A DNA stretch of 64,000 nt from CAZIPN01 sp964541225 (GTDB taxonomy: Bacteria; Actinomycetota; Coriobacteriia; Anaerosomatales; JAAXUF01): positions 1-64,000 of the forward strand of contig CAZIPN010000003.1 of assembly GCA_964541225.1 (NCBI GenBank), in the 5' to 3' direction. The notes below the pieces were generated by a model, which worked only from the letters and a program-made list of their open reading frames with translations, was not told where the DNA came from and did not search any database. This document shows, piece by piece, positions 33,195 to 41,288 of the stretch (positions within the stretch are counted from its first letter, which is position 1; each line of letters opens with the position of its first letter). The translations under genes were made by a program, and so were the position numbers.

Positions 33195-34403
33195 TCACTT
33201 GACGAGTGTGACGACCTGGAACATGGGAAGGTACAGCGCGATGATCATCCCACCGACGATGACGCCGAGAGTGGCCATCATGAGGGGCTCAATCAGAGAT
33301 GTCAGACCATCGGTTGCGGTAGCGACTTCCTCATCGTAGAAGTCGGCAACCTTGTTGAGCATGGTATCGAGCGCACCCGTTTCTTCGCCAACACCAATCA
33401 TCTGGACAACCATAGAGGGAAAGACCTTCGACTCCGCCAGTGGCTTGGCCAGGGTCTCCCCTTCTTTGATCGCCGAGCGTGCGTGCCGAACCGCACCCGC
33501 AACGATGTTGTTGCCTGAAGTGTCCGCGACAATGTCAAGCGCAGTCAGGATGGGTACGCCAGCGGAAACCAGTGTGCCGAACGTCCGGCAGAATCGGGCG
33601 AGGGCGATCTTTCGGACCATCGAGCCGAACACAGGCATGTTGAGCTTGGCTGCGTCCCAGATTGTCTTGCCCGGACCACGTGACCACCACCGGAAGCCGA
33701 AGACGATGCCCGCCAATGCGACAAGTACCACCAGTCCACCCCACCCCGCAACGAAGTGCGATGCGACTACCAGTGCTTGGGTTACGGCGGGCAGCTCCCC
33801 TCCCATATCGTGGAACATCTTCTCAAACGTCGGCACGACGAAGATCATCATTGCCGCCATGACTATGAGGACGAGAGATCCCATGGCGATTGGATAGGTC
33901 ATCGCGGACTTCACTTTGGCCCGCAGCGCAAGTTCAGACTCCAGGTGATCCGCCACACGCTGCAGAACCTCGTCAAGCACACCGCCGGTCTCACCAGCGC
34001 GAACCATGTTCACGAAGATCGGAGGGAACGTCTTCGGGTGCTTGGCAAGTGAATCTGACAGCGATTGCCCGGCCTCCACGTCCTTGCCCAGCTGAGCGAT
34101 GATCTCGCGAAGCCCCGCGCTCTCGGTCTGCTGGGAGAGGATCGTCAGGCACTTGGTGAGAGAGAGTCCCGCATTGATCATCGTTGCGAACTGACGCGCG
34201 AATATGGAGACGTCCTTCGACTTAACCCCACTGCCGATCTTGAGCTCGCCAAGTTGCGACAAGGCGCTCTGCTGATCAAGCTCGAGAATGATGTAACCCA
34301 TCTGAGCCAGACGGGCCTGCACAGCATCCTTGTTGTCGCCATCAAGCCGACCTTTGACCACCTTGCCGGCCTTGTCGCGAACTGAGTATATGAATGTCGC
34401 CAT
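33195..34403 (-). CDS. pilC: T4P inner membrane platform protein PilC
   Basis: 402 residues with two type II secretion F domains (about 65-190 and 265-390) and three membrane helices. Family marks: FARQFATMINAGLSLTKCL, MVRAGETGGVLDE, FCRTFGTLVSAGVPI and MIGVGEETGALD. The start MATFIYSVRD at 34403 has GGGAGAG upstream. PilC couples PilB to the growing pilus. Confidence 0.96.
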   Translation of the reverse strand: MATFIYSVRDKAGKVVKGRLDGDNKDAVQARLAQMGYIILELDQQSALSQLGELKIGSGVKSKDVSIFARQFATMINAGLSLTKCLTILSQQTESAGLREIIAQLGKDVEAGQSLSDSLAKHPKTFPPIFVNMVRAGETGGVLDEVLQRVADHLESELALRAKVKSAMTYPIAMGSLVLIVMAAMMIFVVPTFEKMFHDMGGELPAVTQALVVASHFVAGWGGLVVLVALAGIVFGFRWWSRGPGKTIWDAAKLNMPVFGSMVRKIALARFCRTFGTLVSAGVPILTALDIVADTSGNNIVAGAVRHARSAIKEGETLAKPLAESKVFPSMVVQMIGVGEETGALDTMLNKVADFYDEEVATATDGLTSLIEPLMMATLGVIVGGMIIALYLPMFQVVTLVK

Positions 34404-34434
34404 GATCTCTCCCAATGCCTCTTGTCAGTCGTCA

Positions 34435-36111
34435 TCAGACGATGACGCGCATGACCTCTTCTATCGAAGTCATGCCTTGCCTGGCCTTCTCAAGCCCATC
34501 TTGTCGCAGGGTCAGCATGCCTTGATCGATCGCGACTTGCTTGATCTCTTCAGCTGTTGCGTTCTCCACACACAGCCTGCTGATTTCCTCACTCATCATC
34601 AGCACTTCGTGGACCCCGACTCGCCCTCGATACCCCGTGTTTCCGCACTTCTTGCAACCCACAGCGCGATACACGACCTCAGGTAGATTGTCGGCAGGGT
34701 AGCCCGCATCTATGAGGACTTCGGGCTTCGGCCGCCACTCCTCTTTGCAGTCAGGACACAGCCTGCGCGCCAGCCGTTGGGCCAGAACGCAGTCAACTGC
34801 CGAGGACACAAGGAACGGCTCGACCCCCATCTCCGTTAGACGGGTTACTGCGCCCGCCGAGTCGTTGGTGTGCAAAGTGGACAACACCAAGTGCCCGGTC
34901 AACGCGGACTCAACAGCAATCTGCGCGGTCTCCTCGTCACGAATCTCGCCCACCAGAATCACGTCTGGCGAACAACGCAGGAAGGAGCGAAGTGCTCGCG
35001 AGAAGGTCAATCCGGAACGAGCACTTACCTGACATTGGTTGATACCGGGGAGCCGGTACTCGACCGGGTCCTCGGCAGTCAGTATGTGCCGCGATGGGTT
35101 GTTCAGGACGTTGATCGCGGCATACAGGGTGGTCGACTTGCCAGACCCCGTTGGTCCCGTAACCAAGATCGCTCCGTACGGTTTGGTGAAGGACGCCTCG
35201 AACCGCTCAAGCGCCTGCGGCAGGAAGCCAAGATCGGTGAGCTGCAGCAGAATCGAGTCGGTTCTTAGAATACGCAGCACGATGCGTTCGCCGTAGACCG
35301 TCGGCAGAGTCGATACACGGAAGTCCAACTTGTGCCCGCCAACCGTGATCGCGCAGTGGCCGTCTTGCGGCTTGCGTGACTCGGCAATGTCCATTTCTGC
35401 CATGATCTTGAAGCGGCTGATGATCGAGGTTTGAATGGCCTTTGGTGCTGGCGGCATGGCCTCGTGGAGCACGCCGTCGATGCGAAATCTCACGCGCAAG
35501 TCGTTCTCTTGTGGCTCTATGTGAATGTCAGACGCGCGGTCGGCAACGGCCTTCTGGATGATGTAGTTGACCAGTTTCACCGCCGGCGCCTCTTCGACGA
35601 CGTCGGTGAGCTTGTCGAGATCCTGATCGCCGCCAAACTCGTCGACACCGGTCAGCAGTTCCGAGTCTTCTTGTTCTGCGACTTTGTAGTACTCATCGAT
35701 GGCCGCGACTATGTCGTCCTTGGTGGAGATGGCCGGTTTGATGTCGTGGCCGGTGATGATGCGCAAGTCGTCGAGCGCGAGAACGTTCTGTGGATCGGCC
35801 ATCGCGACGACAAGAACGTCATCCACGAGTTCAATGGGCATCAGGATGTAACGCGCGGCAAGGTCTCTGCTTACCAGTGCGACGGCCGCAGGCTGTGGAC
35901 GTCGCTCGGAGAAGTCGATGTACTCGATACCGATCTGACGCGCCATGACGGAGAGAATGGCACCCTGACTTGCGTAGCCAAGATCTACGAGCACGCGTCC
36001 GATCGGGCTTCCCGTCGCGCGGTACACTTCCAGCGCGTCGTTGAGCTGCTTCTCGGTGATAATCCCGGCCCGCATCAACAACTGACCGAGTCTCTGCCCA
36101 GTTTCCGCCAC
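34435..36111 (-). CDS. pilB: T4P extension ATPase PilB (copy 1)
   Basis: Hexameric motor for pilus extension. 558 residues. MshEN-type N-terminal tandem motif RLGQLLMRAGIITEKQLNDA (residues about 7-26) and PIGRVLVDLGY a few residues on, a known c-di-GMP-binding pattern. Then Walker A GPTGSGKSTTLYAA, Asp box AEDPVEYRLPG, Walker B ILVGEIRDEETA, His box LSTLHTNDSAG and a Cys4 zinc site (CPDC, CKKC). GTG at 36111 preceded by AGAGG is the best start; the frame is open far upstream only because of GC-rich shadowing. Confidence 0.95.
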   Translation of the reverse strand: MAETGQRLGQLLMRAGIITEKQLNDALEVYRATGSPIGRVLVDLGYASQGAILSVMARQIGIEYIDFSERRPQPAAVALVSRDLAARYILMPIELVDDVLVVAMADPQNVLALDDLRIITGHDIKPAISTKDDIVAAIDEYYKVAEQEDSELLTGVDEFGGDQDLDKLTDVVEEAPAVKLVNYIIQKAVADRASDIHIEPQENDLRVRFRIDGVLHEAMPPAPKAIQTSIISRFKIMAEMDIAESRKPQDGHCAITVGGHKLDFRVSTLPTVYGERIVLRILRTDSILLQLTDLGFLPQALERFEASFTKPYGAILVTGPTGSGKSTTLYAAINVLNNPSRHILTAEDPVEYRLPGINQCQVSARSGLTFSRALRSFLRCSPDVILVGEIRDEETAQIAVESALTGHLVLSTLHTNDSAGAVTRLTEMGVEPFLVSSAVDCVLAQRLARRLCPDCKEEWRPKPEVLIDAGYPADNLPEVVYRAVGCKKCGNTGYRGRVGVHEVLMMSEEISRLCVENATAEEIKQVAIDQGMLTLRQDGLEKARQGMTSIEEVMRVIV

Positions 36112-36202
36112 CAGCGACCTCTTTAGAGATTGCGCTCCCCAACAAGGCGACGCGCTCACGACATTGGAGGCCGGTGCTTCGCGCATCGACCATCGTTCCG
36201 AA

Positions 36203-37486
36203 TTATCGGAACCGAGCGTTCTCCCCTTTAAGGTCGCCGAGAAGAACGTCGGCGTACTTGCGGAACTTCTCGTAGGTCTTTGTCCCGGCCTTGACGCCAA
36301 CCCGAGACTCCCCAAACCACATCTCGACCGGTGCAACCATCGTGAACTCGGCGTACTCGGCGCGCAGACCAAGCGGGAGTGCCTCCGGCGGGCGCTGGCT
36401 CGCGAGAGACGAACCCGCGGGCGTCTCCAGGTCGACCCGCACGTGCGCGCGCGGACGCACGTGTCGCGGCTCGGGCGAGACAGACGATGTCTGTGCGACG
36501 GGCGGCGCTGCCGCAGGCTCCGCAGCGCGAACGACTGTGGCAGGCCGGGTCTTGGGCACCTCAGGTGCGGGAGCCGGCTCGGGAACTGCAGGGGACACCC
36601 GCTCGGGCGCGACCGAGGGAACGGGCGCTGGGATGGACAAGGGAGGGGCCGCAGGGACGGCCGCAGGCGCAGGTGAGGGTATCGGACGCGGGGCTGGCGC
36701 TGGCATCGGCTCGGGCTCGGGCTCGGGGGCCGGTATCGGCTCGGGTGCGGGCGCTGAGGGCGGCTCGGGTGCGGGGGCCGAGGGCGGCTCGGGTGCGGGG
36801 CCGGGGGTGGGCTCGGGTGCGGGGGCCGGTATCGGCTCGCGCGACACGGCTGGAGTCGGAGCGGGTTCTGGAATCCACTCAAAGGTGGGAGCAGGCACAA
36901 CCGCAACCGGCTGCGGCGCTTCCAGGCCCGTGTCATGAACTACTTGCGGGACAATGGATTCCAACTCCAAGGTCGCGGGTGCCGGCGGCCTGAGCGACGG
37001 CGTGGGCGAAGGTGGCACTTCCCCGCCGCCCGCTGGCGCGACAACGGGCGGTTGAGCCGGAGGCTCCAGCGGTGCTGGCGGCGTGACCGGAGACGCAGGC
37101 GCAGGCTGTGAGCGCGCCGCAGCCGATCCACCGGTCGTGGACGCAGGTTCGGGGGGCTTGAACGAACCAATGCGCTCGGCAAGCGAGACTTCCCCAAGGC
37201 GGCTCGCCGGAGCAGGTTCGGCGGCGGGTTCCCAATTGCCGACCTTGAGTGGAGCGCGTAGCGACGCGCTGAGGCTATCGGGGTTCATCGGCAAGTCGAG
37301 CCCTTCGAGACTCGCGTCGATGACGCGGTCGGGAGCTGGCGGGAGAGCTGGCCACTCGCCAGGCTGCTGGACCGGCTCGAACTCCTCGTGCTTGCGTGCC
37401 GAGCGAACAACTGCTGAGAGAAACGCTACCAGCGCGACGAACACGAAGAGGAGCGCCGCTGCGAGGATAGCAAGACGCACCTCCAC
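36203..37486 (-). CDS. Pro/Ala-rich single-pass membrane protein of the T4P locus
   Basis: 427 residues, function unknown. One N-terminal membrane helix (about 5-27) leads into about 330 residues of Pro/Ala/Glu repeats, then a conserved-looking 65-residue C-terminal part with FTMVAPVEMWFGESRVGVKAG and a charged end. GTG at 37486, 5 nt after GGAG, lies just behind the GTPase stop (TAG shared region). A periplasm-free monoderm would place the repeat region either inside the cell or across the wall; an N-in/C-out orientation is not settled. Possible scaffold reaching from the membrane to the pilus motor (inference from position). Confidence 0.75.
   Translation of the reverse strand: MEVRLAILAAALLFVFVALVAFLSAVVRSARKHEEFEPVQQPGEWPALPPAPDRVIDASLEGLDLPMNPDSLSASLRAPLKVGNWEPAAEPAPASRLGEVSLAERIGSFKPPEPASTTGGSAAARSQPAPASPVTPPAPLEPPAQPPVVAPAGGGEVPPSPTPSLRPPAPATLELESIVPQVVHDTGLEAPQPVAVVPAPTFEWIPEPAPTPAVSREPIPAPAPEPTPGPAPEPPSAPAPEPPSAPAPEPIPAPEPEPEPMPAPAPRPIPSPAPAAVPAAPPLSIPAPVPSVAPERVSPAVPEPAPAPEVPKTRPATVVRAAEPAAAPPVAQTSSVSPEPRHVRPRAHVRVDLETPAGSSLASQRPPEALPLGLRAEYAEFTMVAPVEMWFGESRVGVKAGTKTYEKFRKYADVLLGDLKGENARFR
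36756..36803 (-). repeat. Tandem 24-bp repeat in the Pro/Ala-rich gene
   Basis: Two near-identical 24-bp units encode (PEPPSAPA)n. Related units extend to about 36840. Likely length-variable by slippage. Confidence 0.6.
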
Positions 37487-37488
37487 GG

Positions 37489-38016
37489 CTACTCCATGCT
37501 CTTGAGGATCTCGTACAGCAGCCCAAGCAGTGCTGCCTTCACCGAATCGCGACTGCGAGCATCTACGGGCAAGAGAGGGGTGTCGTCGGTGAGCTCCAGG
37601 TCCGAACGCACTCTGCGCAGTGTCTCCTGATCGTCGGCCGAAACCTTGTTCGCGGCAACGATGAATGGCACGTCGGACATCTCTGTGAAGAACCGGATCA
37701 TGCCTCGGGTGTCTTCGAACGTGCCGGGTTCATCGGCATCAACCAGCACCACGAAACCGAGCATGCCTTCGGAAAGTGTCTCCCACATGAAGCTGAATCG
37801 CTCCTGCCCGGGAGTCCCAAAGAGGTAGAGCACGACGTCGTCAGAGACCGTGATGCGTCCGAAGTCCATGGCGACAGTCGTCTCACCGTCGCCCTCCCCC
37901 GCTGCGGCACTGATCTGCCGCTCGGTCGAGAGTACGGTGATCTCGCTCACCGACTTGATGAACGTCGTCTTCCCCGCATTGAATGGACCTGTGACAACTA
38001 CTTTGACGGACTGCAT
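37489..38016 (-). CDS. Small Ras-like GTPase (MglA/CvnD type)
   Basis: 175 residues, a complete G domain: P-loop GPFNAGKTTFIKS, switch II FGTPGQERF in place of the usual DxxGQ, and base-recognition ANKVSADD. This pattern is that of the GTP-binding proteins found with Roadblock proteins in Streptomyces conservons (CvnD) and in MglA-like systems. MglA sets the pole at which T4P work in Myxococcus; the same role is inferred here from location between two pilB genes. Lies 17 nt after the DUF4388 gene. Confidence 0.9.
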   Translation of the reverse strand: MQSVKVVVTGPFNAGKTTFIKSVSEITVLSTERQISAAAGEGDGETTVAMDFGRITVSDDVVLYLFGTPGQERFSFMWETLSEGMLGFVVLVDADEPGTFEDTRGMIRFFTEMSDVPFIVAANKVSADDQETLRRVRSDLELTDDTPLLPVDARSRDSVKAALLGLLYEILKSME

Positions 38017-38033
38017 GCGGTCAGGCTCTTCCT

Positions 38034-40475
38034 CTACAGGCTCTTGATACCATCAATGATCTTCATCAGCGTGTCACGATCGACACGCGCGTCTCGGCGA
38101 AGCAGCGCTTCACCTTCGGCCGGCAGCTTCCGGACACTCGCCGATGGCCTCACTGGACGATCGGCACCGGTCAGTGCCGACAGCTCGTCGGTGAGTTCAC
38201 CGGAGAAACTGAAATCCTTCTCCAGCGTCAGGTCGTCGAGATACGCATCCGTGGAGATCACACCCGCAGTGGGCTCTGATGGCTCCTCAAGCAGCGGATT
38301 CAACTCGGCCTCGGGCGCTGGAGCGGCCTCAGCGGCGCCAGCATTCTGCGCATCATCGGCGCTGATATCCAGCGATTCCAGCAAGGCCGAAAAGTCCGCC
38401 TCTCCGCCGACTTCTTGGCCAGCCACGCTGGCAGCCGCCTGCGATGCGGCGACTTCCTCGGACGGCCCCGCGATGCCCATCGGTTCGACAACCGGCTCAA
38501 ACCCGGGCGCCTCGGCCTGGGTCTCAGGCACGACCTGCAATTCCTCAGCAGGCGCCTCAGACGCCGGTGCGGTTGGCTCTTCGGATTCGGCGAGTTCTGC
38601 TGGCATCTCGCCCAGCCCGAGCGCCATCAGGTCATGCTCGAAATCGCCCGGTTGCCCCGCCTCAGCGGTTGGAGCGACCGGGCTGGCCTCGGCGGTCGGC
38701 TCAGGTACTGCCTCGGTCTCGGGGAATGCGGCCTCGGCCTCAGCAGCGGACACCGCCTCGGGTGAGACAGCCTCCGGCTCACCGGCAGCTACGACCTCAG
38801 GAACGACGCTGGAGAGAGGCTCAACCTCGGTGACCGCCTCCTCTTCCCCCGGCACCCCCTCGGATTCTGCAGCAGCGGGAACGATGACGAACGTGCCCGG
38901 CTCAAGCGGCGGTGCTGGCTCCGGCGTGACACTTGGTTCTTCGAGGGCCTCGGCAACCGACTGCAACTCGGGCGCGAGTTCGTGCACCGTCACCGGCTCA
39001 GGCTCTGCGGTCTCTTCCGGTGCGGCTTCAGGTGCAGCAGCTTCGAGGACGGTCTCCTCGGCCGACACTTCGGGTGGTGCCTCAGCAGGGACCTCGGGGG
39101 CGGCAGCTTCAGGTGGTGCCTCGGCAGGGACCTCGGGAGCGACCTCAGCAGAGGCCTCGGGCGCGGCGGCCTCAGGTGGTGCCTGGCGAGCGGCCTCGGG
39201 TTGCTCCTCGGGGGCAACCTCCGCTTCCAGCTCGATCGGGGCTTCCTCGGCAGGCGGCGCGAGTTCGGTGAGATCGCCGAGCAACTCCTCGACCGACGGC
39301 ACCGAGAGATCTGGACCGGCCTGCGCTTCCTGCGACGCGGCGATGAACGCCGGTTCCTCGCCGGGCGTGTACGGAGCTGCCGGCTTCTTCTCGGCGGGAG
39401 CGGCGGGCTCATGGGGCGCATGCTCCAGCACGGCGCCCATCGCGGCCTCGAGTGCCGCGATATCCTCGGCGGTCGCGGGTTGTGGCTCCGCCCCCAGAAA
39501 CGTCGGTACCTCGGCCGCAGCGGCAGGACCGCTCGTGGCTTCGCGCGCGGCTTCCGCCGACTCCTCAGCACCTTGCTCCTCGGCGACTTGGGCCTCGGCG
39601 ACTTGGGCTTGCGCGGGGGCAGTCACCTCGGGTTCCTCGGCGACGTGCGGAGCGGCAGCCTGTTCGGCCTCAAGCTCGGCCGCCCTCTGCTTGTCCAACT
39701 CCGCTTGCTTCGCCTCTCGCTCAAGGCGCTCGGCGCGCAAGGCGACGGCTTCTTCGTCGGAGGCAAACTCAAGAAGACCTGCCGAGAACAGACCGTAGAC
39801 GACGCGCGCCACCTCAAAATCGGTGGTGTTGATGGCGACCGCAAGCTCAGCAACGGATCGGCTGCCGTCCACGAGCAACAGCAGGTTCCACTCAATCGGC
39901 TTCAGGGATATCTCGAACGTGCCTTCCCCTGGTGCCGTGGCCATCTTGAAAACGATGTCGGTGGACGGGATCTTCTTCTTGATCCGATTCCACTCTTCGA
40001 GACGTCGGCTTCCCTCCATGATCACGTTCTCGATGGAGACGGTCAGGCCGATGTCTTCTTCCAGGGCTTCGGGCATGGCTTCGAACTCGAAATCGCCGTC
40101 GTCCCAGCGCATGAGGTCGAAGATGGTGTCCTGAATCTGCTCCTGTACAAAGACCTCGAGCACCTCATCCGTGATGTAGCCTTCTTCGACAAGAATCTCG
40201 CCGAGGCGCTTTCCACCTTCCGGTTCCGCAGCCCTAAGCTCCAGTGCCCTCTCAAGCGCCATCGGCGTGATGCGCTGCGCGCGCACGAGACGCTCGCCGA
40301 GCGGTTCCGTGCGCCAATTTGACTGGGCGAAGAACACATCCCCCTCGCGGAACCACACGCTGCCCTGTGCGCCGTCTTCTCGGCGAATGCGCAGCACACC
40401 GGTCTTCCCGCTGAAAGTGACCAGCTGGAAGATATCCGGGAGACTCAGTTCCTTGAGATTGCCACGCAATGCCAC
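38034..40475 (-). CDS. DUF4388 (PATAN-like) protein with long Glu/Ala/Pro-rich region and MshEN-like repeat
   Basis: 813 residues. Residues 1 to about 245 are structured: DUF4388 start LPDIFQLVTFSGKTGVLRI, then a tandem motif PLGERLVRAQRITPMALERA / KRLGEILVEEGYITDEVL (about 57-110) that looks like the MshEN repeat of PilB ATPases, then a helical module to residue about 245. The remaining 550 residues are acidic Ala/Glu/Pro low complexity, ending in a basic-acid mixed segment (VRKLPAEGEALLRRDARV). It lies between the Roadblock and the GTPase genes and likely bridges signal and GTPase (inference). GTG start with weak ribosome site. Confidence 0.85.
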   Translation of the reverse strand: MALRGNLKELSLPDIFQLVTFSGKTGVLRIRREDGAQGSVWFREGDVFFAQSNWRTEPLGERLVRAQRITPMALERALELRAAEPEGGKRLGEILVEEGYITDEVLEVFVQEQIQDTIFDLMRWDDGDFEFEAMPEALEEDIGLTVSIENVIMEGSRRLEEWNRIKKKIPSTDIVFKMATAPGEGTFEISLKPIEWNLLLLVDGSRSVAELAVAINTTDFEVARVVYGLFSAGLLEFASDEEAVALRAERLEREAKQAELDKQRAAELEAEQAAAPHVAEEPEVTAPAQAQVAEAQVAEEQGAEESAEAAREATSGPAAAAEVPTFLGAEPQPATAEDIAALEAAMGAVLEHAPHEPAAPAEKKPAAPYTPGEEPAFIAASQEAQAGPDLSVPSVEELLGDLTELAPPAEEAPIELEAEVAPEEQPEAARQAPPEAAAPEASAEVAPEVPAEAPPEAAAPEVPAEAPPEVSAEETVLEAAAPEAAPEETAEPEPVTVHELAPELQSVAEALEEPSVTPEPAPPLEPGTFVIVPAAAESEGVPGEEEAVTEVEPLSSVVPEVVAAGEPEAVSPEAVSAAEAEAAFPETEAVPEPTAEASPVAPTAEAGQPGDFEHDLMALGLGEMPAELAESEEPTAPASEAPAEELQVVPETQAEAPGFEPVVEPMGIAGPSEEVAASQAAASVAGQEVGGEADFSALLESLDISADDAQNAGAAEAAPAPEAELNPLLEEPSEPTAGVISTDAYLDDLTLEKDFSFSGELTDELSALTGADRPVRPSASVRKLPAEGEALLRRDARVDRDTLMKIIDGIKSL
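39069..39146 (-). repeat. 39-bp tandem repeat in the DUF4388 gene
   Basis: Two adjacent 39-bp units encode the 13-residue motif APEVPAEAPPEAA with few changes. Part of a longer low-complexity region. Confidence 0.55.
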
Positions 40476-40516
40476 TTAGGTATCCGCCCCATGGTGTGAT
40501 GGAGAATTCAAGGCCG

Positions 40517-41137
40517 TCAGCCGAGAATCTCGGCGATCGTGTCGGCCGTATCTCGCATGTCGTACAGTACGAGCCCGAGCTTCGCCTCAACATCGGCGAT
40601 GCACGTCAGCACCGCCTTGTCACCTGCGGCGATGAGCATCACGTAGCCGGTCTCCCCTTCGATGAAGACCTGCGTGAGAGCGCCCCGCCCGAGCTCAGCC
40701 GCCGCTCGCTCGCCGAGCCCAAGGATGGCCGCTGACATCGCACCAACGCGGTCGTCTTGCATGCTGTCTGGCAAAGCCGCAGCCATCGTGAATCCATCCA
40801 GCGAAACAAGGGCCGCAGCCAACACCTCCTGGTTGTTCTCCATGAGCGCGTCAAGCGCTGCCGCCAGGCGTTCCTCACGACTCGGGCGGTGAGCCACTGC
40901 GGCAGCGCGCGGTTCAGGCGCAGGCGCTTGGACTGGGGCAGGCTCAACAGGAGCGGGAACCTCTGCCGGGGGAGCCGCCGCGGTCGAAACGGGCGGTTCG
41001 GCAGGCGGAGCCGCTTGGGCAGGAGCTTGGGCGGGAGAGCCCGGCACTACAACGGGCGCCGGGAGCAACTCGTCGTCTTCGGCGAAAGCGTCGTCTCCGT
41101 CGCTTAGGAAGAAATCGCCAAATGCATTGTCCGCCAC
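40517..41137 (-). CDS. Roadblock/LC7 domain protein (MglB/CvnB-like)
   Basis: 206 residues. After an acidic start (FFLSDGDDAF) and a Pro/Ala-rich linker (about 27-80), the C-terminal 120 residues form a Roadblock/LC7 fold: NQEVLAAALVSLDGFTMAAA, ILGLGERAAAELG and the strand GYVMLIAAGDKAVLTCI. Roadblock proteins act as partners of small GTPases (MglB is the GAP of MglA). The cognate GTPase is encoded two genes downstream. Confidence 0.9.
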   Translation of the reverse strand: MADNAFGDFFLSDGDDAFAEDDELLPAPVVVPGSPAQAPAQAAPPAEPPVSTAAAPPAEVPAPVEPAPVQAPAPEPRAAAVAHRPSREERLAAALDALMENNQEVLAAALVSLDGFTMAAALPDSMQDDRVGAMSAAILGLGERAAAELGRGALTQVFIEGETGYVMLIAAGDKAVLTCIADVEAKLGLVLYDMRDTADTIAEILG

Positions 41138-41288
41138 CAGAACGCACCTCCGAAAACCACTGTCAACAGCCTCGCCGAGCAGCGGCTACGCCGCCTCAAG
41201 ACCACCGTCGGCAAGTCACCTCATACTGTCAGAAAGGCACGGGCGAAACAACCGAATCGGCCCCGCCAAGAAGCATTCCGATCTCACG

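Noticed and set aside
36720..36840. CRISPR array
   Set aside because: The repeats are direct 24-bp coding repeats without unique spacers, in frame within the Pro/Ala-rich gene.
38044..39798. A 584-residue plus-strand open frame rich in Ser, Ala and Gly
   Set aside because: It is the mirror of the Glu/Ala/Pro-rich region of the DUF4388 gene and has no domain, no ribosome site and extreme composition.
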